This document shows, piece by piece, positions 55,286 to 64,000 of a stretch of 64,000 bases of DNA. Every line of letters starts with the position of its first letter. The stretch's first letter is position 1. Made by a program: the position numbers and the translations under genes. The notes under the pieces were generated by a model. It saw only the letters and a list, made by a program, of their open reading frames with translations, searched no databases and had not been told where the DNA came from. This DNA comes from Ilyonectria destructans. Its lineage: Eukaryota > Ascomycota > Sordariomycetes > Hypocreales > Nectriaceae. Location of the stretch: NCBI GenBank assembly GCA_020740775.1, contig JAHEWK010000001.1, forward strand, positions 3,100,001 through 3,164,000, written 5' to 3'.

Positions 55286-57199
55286 TTAAAGCGGCGACTC
55301 GGATCGTCGCCGAGGTAGGCCCCGGCGGCGAAAGTCCTTGAGGCGGTCGTCGATGTAGGCAAGCCGGGTGGCCAGCGATGAGCGTGTCACAGGGCCACTG
55401 TCTCCGGATGGTCGAACAGTGTTGAAAGGCCGGCGGATCGACCCCATGTCGATGCTCGAAGAATGCGTTAAGCGATTTGGAAAAGAGTGACTTGAGTTTG
55501 TGAGTGAGAAAGGCGATCCCAGCCGTGGGGGAGCCTCGACTGGAGCCGCCAACATGGCCAATTGGGGAGGTTGAGGGCGAGAAGCCTCGAAAAGCTCCTG
55601 GAGGTTCGCGCGAGGGACAAACAAGCTATCTCTCTCCTCCAGAGAGGAAGAGCTAAATTCAGGCATTGCCGGTGCAGTGCTGGGCTCTTCGGTGGCAGAG
55701 GATGGATCCACCCAGAGATCGGATCCAAGACTGGGTCGCTTGATTCTGCGAGGCTCCAGCAGCGGCTGCTTCGACCGTCGCTTCTGCGTAGATCGACTGC
55801 GGGTGAGTCTGACGGGGGACTTCAGAGCCCGGCGCGGTCCGGTTGTGTGACTTTGCCTATGCAGGTCTGAATCAATGACGAAGCTCGAGGGGAGCGAACT
55901 TGAAGAGCTTGGGCCGTAGCTTCGAGTGGTAAATGGCGACGCGAGCGGGGCACGATCAGACTCCAGAGGCTCGTGTCCAGGGAAGGGAGGAAATGCCTCC
56001 GTGTAGGATGGTGGAGGAGGGAGCTCCTCGGGTTGAGGAGGGTCAGGTAGCGAATTGGTGAGCTGGGCCAAAGGTCCCTGCAGCTGCATCGACTCCGACG
56101 TGCTGACGGCCAACGACATGACCATGTCCTGGCCAGAAAATACCGAAGGAGACCGCGCCGGTGCAGAGCGGCGGCTCCAGAAGCGAGCTGCACTCTTTCC
56201 AAAGGGGGTTGGGCTGGGAGCCAGATACTGCTGATTACGTGCTGACGTCCTCGCATTGACTTTGCAAAGCTCTCTCAGATGGGCTCGGGTGGCTGCACAA
56301 GTATGCGGCCATTGGACAAAGGTGCCGGAGCGCTGCGCGGTTGGTGTTGTGCTACCACTCTTGCTGTCGGCAATTGCCTGCGACTTGGATCCTTTCCAGC
56401 TCCTCTTTGCTTCCCGCGCAACACGCAAGCATACACCGTGTGGGGGGATCCCGCTCTTACCGAGCCGAATTGGTGTAACTTTGGGATCTTGCAGATACAT
56501 CATGTATGTAGACCAGAGGTGCTGGCTCATTGGCTTGGTCCAAGGCGCCCTTCTCAACTTTCCTCTGGATACTGCACTCGGTTGCGCCTTGATGGTCTTG
56601 TCGGCATCTTCAGCCGAGGGCAGCTCGACGACGTGATCGGCTTTTTCTGTCTCGGGGCTCACACATTGGTTCAACTCCTCGGAGCTGATTGAGAAGTAGC
56701 TGAGCAGGGAAGTGCTGGTGTGTGTTGAGTGCGCGGTAGAAGGACGGCTAGACTCGTAGTCTGGGCTTGACTCCAGGCTGCTGATGGTCGAATCGAGAGA
56801 CCATTTCGGGAACTGCTTTGGGGACAGAGAGGGTACGAGTCCGGGCGCAGGGGTTTTGGGAGGCGAGAACATGCGCTCTGGGACACCAAGTGGTGTCAAG
56901 GGCATGTCATCCATGTCGCTCAGCTGGGACAACGGGTACATGCCACCATCCATATCCTCGTCGAGCACACGGGGCTCCTCGATGCTCGGGATGGGGATGT
57001 CTGCAGCCGCTACTGAGGCGAGAAACTGCTGCGTGGGCGCGTTGAGATTCGACGCATTCCTCCTCTTAATTCGGAATCGAGGTCGCGGAGGGGATGGCGG
57101 CTGCGCATCACCCTCTGCCGTAGGCTCAGGGGTCTTGAAGAGAGCATCGCAGCAAGCGCCTCGCGACCAAGCGGCCGCGAAAGGTTGCAAAGGGGGCAT
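55286..57199 (-). CDS. Pro/Ser-rich regulator-like protein with conserved Trp motif
   Basis: Single exon, 637 residues from ATG 57199. I do not recognise a named family. Most of it is disordered and rich in Pro, Ser and Thr with many SP/TP sites, as in proteins regulated by cyclin-dependent or MAP kinases. A compact, probably conserved block at about 216-271 reads RRAPWTKPMSQHLWSTYMMY, then LQDPKVTPIRLGKSGIPPHG and VCLRVAREAKRSWKG; it is Trp- and Arg-rich and could be a DNA- or protein-binding fold. The N-terminus has RPRFRIKRR, a possible nuclear signal, and the C-terminus ends with RLKDFRRRGLPRRRSESPL, also basic. A nuclear regulatory role is inference. The gene starts 6.5 kb from the divergent RTG2 gene, a long promoter of the kind seen for developmental regulators. 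Confidence 0.7.
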   Translation of the reverse strand: MPPLQPFAAAWSRGACCDALFKTPEPTAEGDAQPPSPPRPRFRIKRRNASNLNAPTQQFLASVAAADIPIPSIEEPRVLDEDMDGGMYPLSQLSDMDDMPLTPLGVPERMFSPPKTPAPGLVPSLSPKQFPKWSLDSTISSLESSPDYESSRPSTAHSTHTSTSLLSYFSISSEELNQCVSPETEKADHVVELPSAEDADKTIKAQPSAVSRGKLRRAPWTKPMSQHLWSTYMMYLQDPKVTPIRLGKSGIPPHGVCLRVAREAKRSWKGSKSQAIADSKSGSTTPTAQRSGTFVQWPHTCAATRAHLRELCKVNARTSARNQQYLAPSPTPFGKSAARFWSRRSAPARSPSVFSGQDMVMSLAVSTSESMQLQGPLAQLTNSLPDPPQPEELPPPPSYTEAFPPFPGHEPLESDRAPLASPFTTRSYGPSSSSSLPSSFVIDSDLHRQSHTTGPRRALKSPVRLTRSRSTQKRRSKQPLLEPRRIKRPSLGSDLWVDPSSATEEPSTAPAMPEFSSSSLEERDSLFVPRANLQELFEASRPQPPQLAMLAAPVEAPPRLGSPFSLTNSSHSFPNRLTHSSSIDMGSIRRPFNTVRPSGDSGPVTRSSLATRLAYIDDRLKDFRRRGLPRRRSESPL

Positions 57200-60100
57200 G
57201 GTGGAGTAGGAAGTATGCGGTTGCGCAGTGGTGTCGCGCAGAGCAGGCGGCGTCGCGGTATAAGTAGGCGAGGGTAGTGGCGATGGCCTGGGGCAAAAGG
57301 AAGCAAGCCGGAAGTTTCGGGACGTGACAGTAATGTCTTAGATCTTGTCGCCGTGCCGCGGAGTGTTGATATTGGGAGAGGTTGGATTGCGATAAAGTTA
57401 GAAGCAAATGTCGAGTGCCGGTGACGCAAAGGTAAATCTGGGCGTCGTGGAGAGGTCAAATCAGTCGACCAGCTCAGCTGAGACGTGTAGCTCGCTCGTT
57501 TAAGGTGCCGGGAGGTTGGATAATAGGCGGCGAGGAGAAGAGAGGTGACGCGAGAGCGACAACAGAAGGAAACGGGTGGTCGTCGCGAAGCGTCGTGGGA
57601 GCAGTCGAGTCGCGCCGGATAGTGTTGGCTATGTGCGAGGCAAGACAGTTGAGTAAACGGTGCTGTTTATTGTGTCGCCGTCGCCGTAGTGTTGTGGCTG
57701 TCGTTGTGGTGGTGGTCGCCAGCGGTGGACGGAGTTGCCGGTCGCAACAGTACTCACCCTTACTTGCGCGCGCTCTGTCGCAGCCGTGTTATCCAAAGTT
57801 GGACGGGCACAGGCACAAGTCGACAAGAAGTCGGCAACGAAGATTGAAAAATATCGACAGCTCAGCTCAGGTCACCCGGCCGGTAGACGGCGCAAAGGCA
57901 CAGAGAGGCACGGGACACGGGGGGGGATGGGCGCAAACGAGAGACTGGAATGGGGAAGAGGTGAAGAGGAAGGGAAAGGGAAGGGAAGAAAGGCGACGGA
58001 GTGAAGGTGGGTGTGGCGGGCGGGAGGTGTGCGGTATGTATGGGGGACCCTTCGTGTGCTGGTTTCCCACTGGCCTCTGGGCTTCTGGGGAGTCCTCACT
58101 AGGCCGGTACCTACCTGAGGTACCTAGCTCGACCCAAGGTTGGGTGCTGTGAGGCCGCTGGGACACGCCTCCAGCACACGCCCGGGGCCGTCGCAAGGGC
58201 CGTCCAGGTGGGCCAACAGCGAACAGCGGGTGGCGCGAACCCTACCAGCGTCAGGAGGTACTTGTGGTACTTCGTTCCTGGCTGCCCGCTAGGTACCCCC
58301 ACCAGCACTCCCCCAGGCCAAGCCCTGTCCCAGGGATTACAGCGGTTGTAAGCGGGCTGCCAGGTGGTGGACGAAGTGGAGGTCTGGGGCGGCGATGGGT
58401 TCTTGAGGTACCTTGCGGTAGCAGGTGTACCCGGCACCCTCTGGCGTCTCTCCCCTCCTCCCCCGACAAGCCCCCCCCCAACAGTCGCAGCAGCTAGCGC
58501 GCACGCCCTGGACAGAGTCCACTCCGGCAGCGCCCGTCGCAAGAGGCGATCAATCGGCGGTCAGTCGCTGGAGGGCACGTTCGACGATGGTACGTGCTGG
58601 CGGGGAGCAGGGGCCCTGATAGTGACGGACGGGATAGGTTTGGCTCTCATAGTGGGAGCAGTCAGAGCAGTTAGAGAGTCCAGATGGGAGTAGAAACGAG
58701 GCGGTGGAATGCAGGACGGGAGACGGGAGTGACAGTCTGGGCCAACCTGAAGCAGTAGCTCTCTGGTTTGGTCCCCCGAGTGTGTGGGTGATGTGGTGGG
58801 CTGGAACTACTACGACATTCAATGTACAGAGTACTGAACCATTACGTGCCGAACACCTGCGTAGTCCGCGCCGTGCGTTCTGCAACTCTGCACACGTCCT
58901 GGGGCTTCTGGGTAATTTCACAATCAACCCCGTCCTGAATAGGAAGCGGCAGTATTAGACTTGGCCGGGGCCGCGCATACGCATATGCGTCGTACGGCTA
59001 GGCGTGTGGGAGTGACCGTGGGAGTGGCTGTGGGAGTGGCCGCGGGACGCACCACGACAGCCGGAGCTGCATACTCATACAGATTGAACAGCTCCACGAC
59101 CAGCAGCGGCAGCAGCAGCAATAGCTCTGCTCCGCATGCCCTGATTGTCGCCTGTCGTTGGACGGCTAAGGGCCAGTGGCTCAGCAAGCCCCCAGACTAC
59201 AACAGACGCGTTGTTTGGAATCGAACGCGACGAGAGCCGGATTGGCCAGTGGCTCTTGTTGTTATGGTTGAGAGTGAGACAAAAAGCCAGCACAGCTCGG
59301 GTCCCAACAGGCAAAGTCAGGTCACTTGAGGTAACTTTTGGGCGCCCCGTTGGAACTGGGGCACTTGGCACCAGCGAGGGATACGACGTAGGTATGTATT
59401 CGTCGTGTCCGAAGCTGGCGATGGACTCTTTTGGGTCCGGAGTGGCTGGTGGAGCCAACAGGCCAACAGGCGCCTTACCTTGGATAGGACGAGCCTCTTG
59501 GCCAGATTCACGGCCACAAGCCAATCCGGCAAGGCGACTCGATGGGCGTCCGGAAAGTTTCCAGCGTGTGTGTGAAGCGGGAGGTTGGCTCCAAGACGGA
59601 CGGCCAACGTTGGGCTAGGGTTGCTTTTAGGGTCTTGAGGCGTGTGGAAGCTGCTCTGCTATTGACCTGGGCCAACTGTGGATGTGATGTGCGAATGCAG
59701 GTCGGCGGCAAGAGAAACAGTCCGGCTGAGTCGCTGCAGTCGCTGCAGCATAAGGTAGGTAGCCGGGGCTGTTTGGGGCTGTTTGGGCGCACCAGGAATG
59801 GGGAATGGGGAATCGACCAAGTGAGGGGTCGTGATGATGCGCAGCTAACATGATCGGATGCAGGTTGGGGACCCAAGCAAACGACCCAATTCGAAGCTCG
59901 GTGATGATGGCAGTACTTCAGCTTGGATGATACATGTGTCCTGTCGCTTACAATGACTTCGAGTCTATCCTTCATCGCCAGGCGATCATGGAATGCCTTG
60001 GAAAGAAGGTAGAGGTAAAATCTCTGCGCTCCTAGACCTAGACGCGACGAGGGGAGACGCGAAAAACACGCGCATGGACGCGTCGCATGTAGCCGTCGAA

Positions 60101-63100
60101 AAATGGCATGTCACACAAGTTTAGTACTGTAGCTACAACCCAAAGGGCCATCTCTCAATTGACCGACCAGCCGCCCACCCAACATCTTTGAAGGCCGAGT
60201 CCCCATGTCCATTTTGGGATTGCCTTGACCCTTTTTGATTTTTGCGCGGTTAATATGGATGCAGTAAACCTGGACGCTCAAACCATGCGGCGAGTCATTT
60301 CTGTGGCTGTAGTCGTGGTGGTGGTTGTGATACCAGAGTGTGAGAGTGATTGTGCGCGCAATCAAGCTGCGTCACTTCTCAGCTGGACGGTTGGATGGAA
60401 GGCGCGGGCGAGTGCTACCCTAGGCTAGGAGGGGCAGACAACCCAAAAGTACCCACCGTGGCTAGCTCCAGCCCAAACCCTCCAAGAGCAACAAATCAGA
60501 GGCCAAAGAGACAAATGTGACGGCACAGAAAAACGACAACGAGCCACAGACACGCCCAAGGCCATCGTCATCCATGCTGTTGTTGTCGATAGATGCCGAT
60601 GCGGAGGCGTCTGTGCTAGTGCGTGCTTGCTGCTGCGTGCTTGCTTGCTGGTGTGCTTGTTGGTATGCTTGCTAGGAGGCTTGCGAACCAACCAAGCCCA
60701 GTTGCGCCCAAGACCCAAGTCAAGCCTCGACGTCAGGCTCGGTCTCACTGCTGTTCAATTGACCCGTCACGGGCACCGCCAGCAAATGTACTAGGCATCG
60801 GTCCCAACGCGATGCCCAGGACGCCGGGCAAGACGAGACGACGCCCAGTCCCAAACAAGAAACATGCGGTGAAGCCGCTGGATCACGGCCTTTCCGCTTC
60901 CTCCTCCTCGTTTCGTCCCTGCCGGCGAACTTGATGGCCGTGCTCGGTACTACCGTGCGACAATGTGACGCCGAACCGACGACGAGTCTTGCCCTGCCCG
61001 TGGCTTGCGACACGGCTTGCACCTCTTGGATCGTACATACTTTGCACGTACATAGTAGTCGGCCACAGGCACCATGGATCATGGGCCCTCAACCATGGAA
61101 GCTCGCAGCATGGACCAGGGGACCACGGCTTTCTCGACAGACAGACGCCGCCTGCCGATCCTAGCTTAATCCAGCTAGACCCCGTCCGCATTCCCGTCCG
61201 CCGTCTGGCGAGCGGCTTCACGGTGGATTGGACTGGTATAGGGTGTTCTCAGGTGGTCGAAGTGACATGTCCTGATCATGTTCATCCCCCGGTCGGCTCC
61301 TCGTACAAATGCAACGGTCCGCATGGGGGTGCAAATGGGGGCGCACGCACTGCAAGCAGGCGAGCTCTGGCGACTGGGGGCGACTGGCGACCACCAAGGC
61401 GATGGATGAAAGTTCCACTTCGTCATTCGACGGTCGTCGCCAGGTCGCCGCCATCGGTCAACCGCCTGCAACCGCCCGATAGTTGCCGCCAAATCTCGAT
61501 CCACCAGCTCTGCAACCCTTGCAACCGTCATCGCGTGTCGTTCTTGCGCGCTTCGGGCTGGCCATTACGTCGTGCTGTTGCAGTTAAAACCGCAGCTCAA
61601 CCGGCCGTCTCTTGGGCCGGAGTTGTGCTGTGTTTCAAGTGCTCACCCAGTTTCGTTGTCTTTGTCACTTGGGGCTGTGATTTATAGACACACGGCCATT
61701 GCGCTTCTCCCTCGCTCCCACGATGCCACCAAGCGCCTGGCAGCTCCCACGTCGCGTGTCTGAGACAACGGAGCCTTTATTTGTTTACTTACTTTGTTTT
61801 GTTGTTTTGATGAGTGGATTCGCCTCACGGAGTAACAGCCACCTGTAAGCCCGTCAGATCAGATCCCGCGTGGAGGGCGCTGGTGCGACGCATGTGCGTT
61901 GGCCTGCTGCAGACCTAGGTGCATTCCTGCCTCCTTTCATGTATGTACATACTGCGCTGACGAGCTGGTTGGCTTGCACGGGGTTGGAGCTAAGGTAGGT
62001 CTGGCTACAGTAGCTAAGCTGAGCGAGCTGCTAGGATCGACAAAGGTCCTTCCCCCCGCCGCTTTGGAACGAGGAGACGCGAGGCGAGGCGAGGCGCGGC
62101 GCGGCGCAACATTGACATCACATCATGTCTCTATCGTCTGTGGTCTCTGTTTGAGCGGAGAAGTAACAGGATTATCAGCTCAGGTCTCAATCGTGTCTCT
62201 TATTCGGTCCTCCAAGATGGTCTGGAACGCTGATCCTGGTCTGGGGAAAGCAGAACCAAACGAGTTGAGGCGCGAGTTTGCGGCTGTGGGCTTGGAATTG
62301 TCTCTGAGAACCCTGAAGATGAAGCCTCATGGGCCTATCCCAGCCAGCTGTCATCCAGACCCCGGGTAGGGGGACTGAGACATACAGGACGGGCCACGCA
62401 GGTACCTGCTCACGGATGTCGAGCACTGGAGCACTGGAAGCACTCACCGCCACGCCATTCGCCATTTGCCGGCGCTTGCTGGGTTGGCACAGAGGTCTCT
62501 CAGCGCGGGCTTTCGGGGGGCTTGGGGGGCTTGGGGGGCTGTTCTACCTGGTCAAGCTCGTGGCCTGTAGCCTGCCCTTTCCTTAAAGTAGGTTGGTGGC
62601 TTCGGAGCATTTTGTTGGCAGAGAGTACTCCGCCCGTAGGCTGGAGGTACTGGGGCCATGGCTTTTCCAGCTCGCCTAACCCCTGTGACGGTACTACAGC
62701 AGGTACACATGACGCGCACTGCAGCCGTTGTTGGGGTCAGTGGATTGAGACCCATCTTTCGCCCAAGGGACCAGCCTCAGCTCAGTTAGAAAGCACTGTC
62801 CTTGCGAGCCAGCTGCCCAAGTGTGCGCTGGCTGCCAACGTCTTGTTCTCCTGGGCTGACTGAGAGTCCTAGTACTGGCTGGTTGGGAGTTGAGGCATTC
62901 CGTGGCCCTGGTGATCTCGTGCTTGTTTCCCAAATAGTGAAGAGGCTTTCAATTCATTCATGGGCTTCACGCCCGCAACCTCTAGTTCATGCACCCATCC
63001 CTCGACGAGGGAGCGGGGAAGCTGCTCTTATCAGCCCTCATGTCCAATTCAGGCGCTTTGCCACACGCTCCAAGTAGGCCATCTCAGCGGCGACCGCGCT

Positions 63101-63655
63101 GGCAAGCTGCGTCCACGTGTGTTGGGAACCATTGTGACGTCGCCGACATACAGGTCGTAAGGACAGAGGGGTTCATGGACGCTATGGACCAAGAGGCGTC
63201 ACCCATACGGCGCAGGATGTACCGCTACTCTCGAGATGAATACACCATCAATCTGGTACTTGGCCACGACCTTTAACGTGCATGCGGCTGATGTCTCGTC
63301 TTACCATTCTCATTGATCTCTACCCCGGAGTGGTCGCTGTTTTGAGGCCAAGAAGTGTTCCACGGCGAATCCAACCCGGCCCCGTTTCGGCTCCGAGCCG
63401 GTACGGTAACGCCAAGACCTACCTATGCGGCTCTATGAGCGTGAGCCGTCCCGATTCGTAACCTCAAGCTTTACCTGCGCAACCTCTACGCCCAACCTTT
63501 GTGGCACATCGGAGAAAGAAACATACAAAAGGATCTAAGTTGCTTGTTTCTTGCTGCTCAGTTTCATCTCACTCTATTATTTCTTTCTCTTCTCTAAATC
63601 TGAAACTTTCATCTTAAACCCATAGATTCTCCACTTTTACTAGCCAACTTGCATC
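57200..63655. other. 6.5-kb divergent gene-free region
   Basis: No gene is supported between the starts of the regulator-like gene (-) and RTG2 (+). Many GC-rich open frames of 80-240 codons exist on both strands (for example 57505-58152, 59145-59618, 60965-61687, 61899-62369), but they overlap in several registers, begin with unlikely starts and have no family motif. AGGTACCT palindromes lie at 58118-58125, 58406-58413 and 62400-62407. A GAGGC/GGCGC run lies near 62079-62106. It may hold long 5' leaders, regulatory sites or non-coding transcripts; I cannot tell which. Confidence 0.5.
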
Positions 63656-64000
63656 ATGGCTAACTTAATAACCCTCGATAATTTGAAGGAGAAGCTTGCA
63701 CCATGGAACCCCAACTCCGAGAACCAACTCTTCGCCATTGTTGATATGGGAAGGTATGTCTCCCTGCTGATTCCTTATTGTAGGTGCCTTATCTAACAGT
63801 TTCTTTAGCAACGGCATCCGCTTCTCTATTACTTCCCTGGCACAACCCACTACTCGCCTCCTCCCGCCCGTCTATGCAAATCGCGCAGGCATTTCTCTTT
63901 TCGATGTTCTCAGGAAAAATGACAACTTGTTCCCCAAGGAGACTATTGACGAAGTTGTCGACACCCTCTCCCGCTTCAAGCGGATATCTATCGAATATGG
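63656..64000 (+). CDS. RTG2: Retrograde regulation protein 2 / exopolyphosphatase-like (partial)
   Basis: 5' part of a gene cut by the right edge. Exon 1 is 63656-63753, intron 63754-63808 (55 nt, GTATGT donor, TTTAG acceptor), exon 2 from 63809 to the edge. The visible 96 residues (MANLITLDNLKEKLAPWN, then NQLFAIVDMGSNGIRFSI and RLLPPVYANRAGISLFDVL) match the Ppx/GppA phosphatase family, in its Rtg2 subgroup, an actin/ASKHA ATP-binding fold. DMGSNGIRF is the phosphate-1 loop of that fold, formed across the exon junction (G-S). In yeast Rtg2 relays mitochondrial dysfunction to nuclear genes and also acts in the SLIK complex; here it may be a polyphosphatase-type sensor. The start is the first ATG after pyrimidine-rich leader sequence. 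Confidence 0.85.

Noticed and set aside
57505..58152. 215-codon plus frame in the gene-free region
   Set aside because: Low-complexity Arg/Ser/Gly composition, start at a poor context and no motif.

Overview
The window is nuclear DNA of a filamentous ascomycete. Genes are GC-rich at third positions and carry short introns (mostly 48-83 nt) with GTRNGT donors, CTRAC branch sites and YAG acceptors. The gene content (CYP51B, DUF3074 START-like protein, fungal annexin, RTG2, WIP/verprolin, PL4 rhamnogalacturonan lyase) points to a Sordariomycete, quite possibly plant-associated. The genus cannot be fixed from the sequence alone. I support 25 protein-coding genes, one of them cut by the right edge, and no tRNA, rRNA or CRISPR.

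Layout. 0-8 kb: TAF7 (+), then on the minus strand a coiled-coil protein, a DUF3074 protein and the sterol 14-alpha-demethylase CYP51B. 8-14 kb: a long non-coding stretch, a C-tail-anchored-like conserved protein (-) with a perfect 136-bp tandem duplication just upstream of it, and more non-coding DNA. 14-22 kb: a compact housekeeping block with a nucleolin/Gar2-like RNA-binding protein (-) divergent from a complex I 12-kDa subunit (+), mitochondrial ribosomal protein mL54 (+), the actin regulator WIP/verprolin (-) and a mitochondrial membrane protein (+). 23-30 kb: a secreted alpha/beta hydrolase, a small Cys-rich protein, and a large three-exon proline/serine-rich coiled-coil protein. 32-41 kb: a minus-strand run of an SDR enzyme, a rhamnogalacturonan lyase, a GPI-type Cys-rich surface protein, a tiny single-pass membrane protein and a Ser/Thr-rich wall-type protein. 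42-54 kb: annexin, a zinc-module nuclear-type protein, an acyltransferase-3 membrane enzyme, a weak hypothetical and a BTB-type protein, with an AT-rich RIP-like relic at about 44.6-45.1 kb. 55-64 kb: a proline/serine-rich regulator-like protein (-) and RTG2 (+, partial) separated by a 6.5-kb gene-free divergent region.

How the genes relate. Most are unrelated housekeeping genes. Two loose themes appear. Several genes serve mitochondria (complex I subunit, mL54, the presequence protein, and RTG2, which signals mitochondrial state). The 34-41 kb run is dominated by secreted or cell-surface products. I see no convincing secondary-metabolite cluster. The observations most worth checking are the perfect tandem duplication, the enrichment of an AGGTACCT palindrome between genes, the RIP-like relic, the large divergent regulatory region, and in-frame stop-free introns that could give alternative isoforms.
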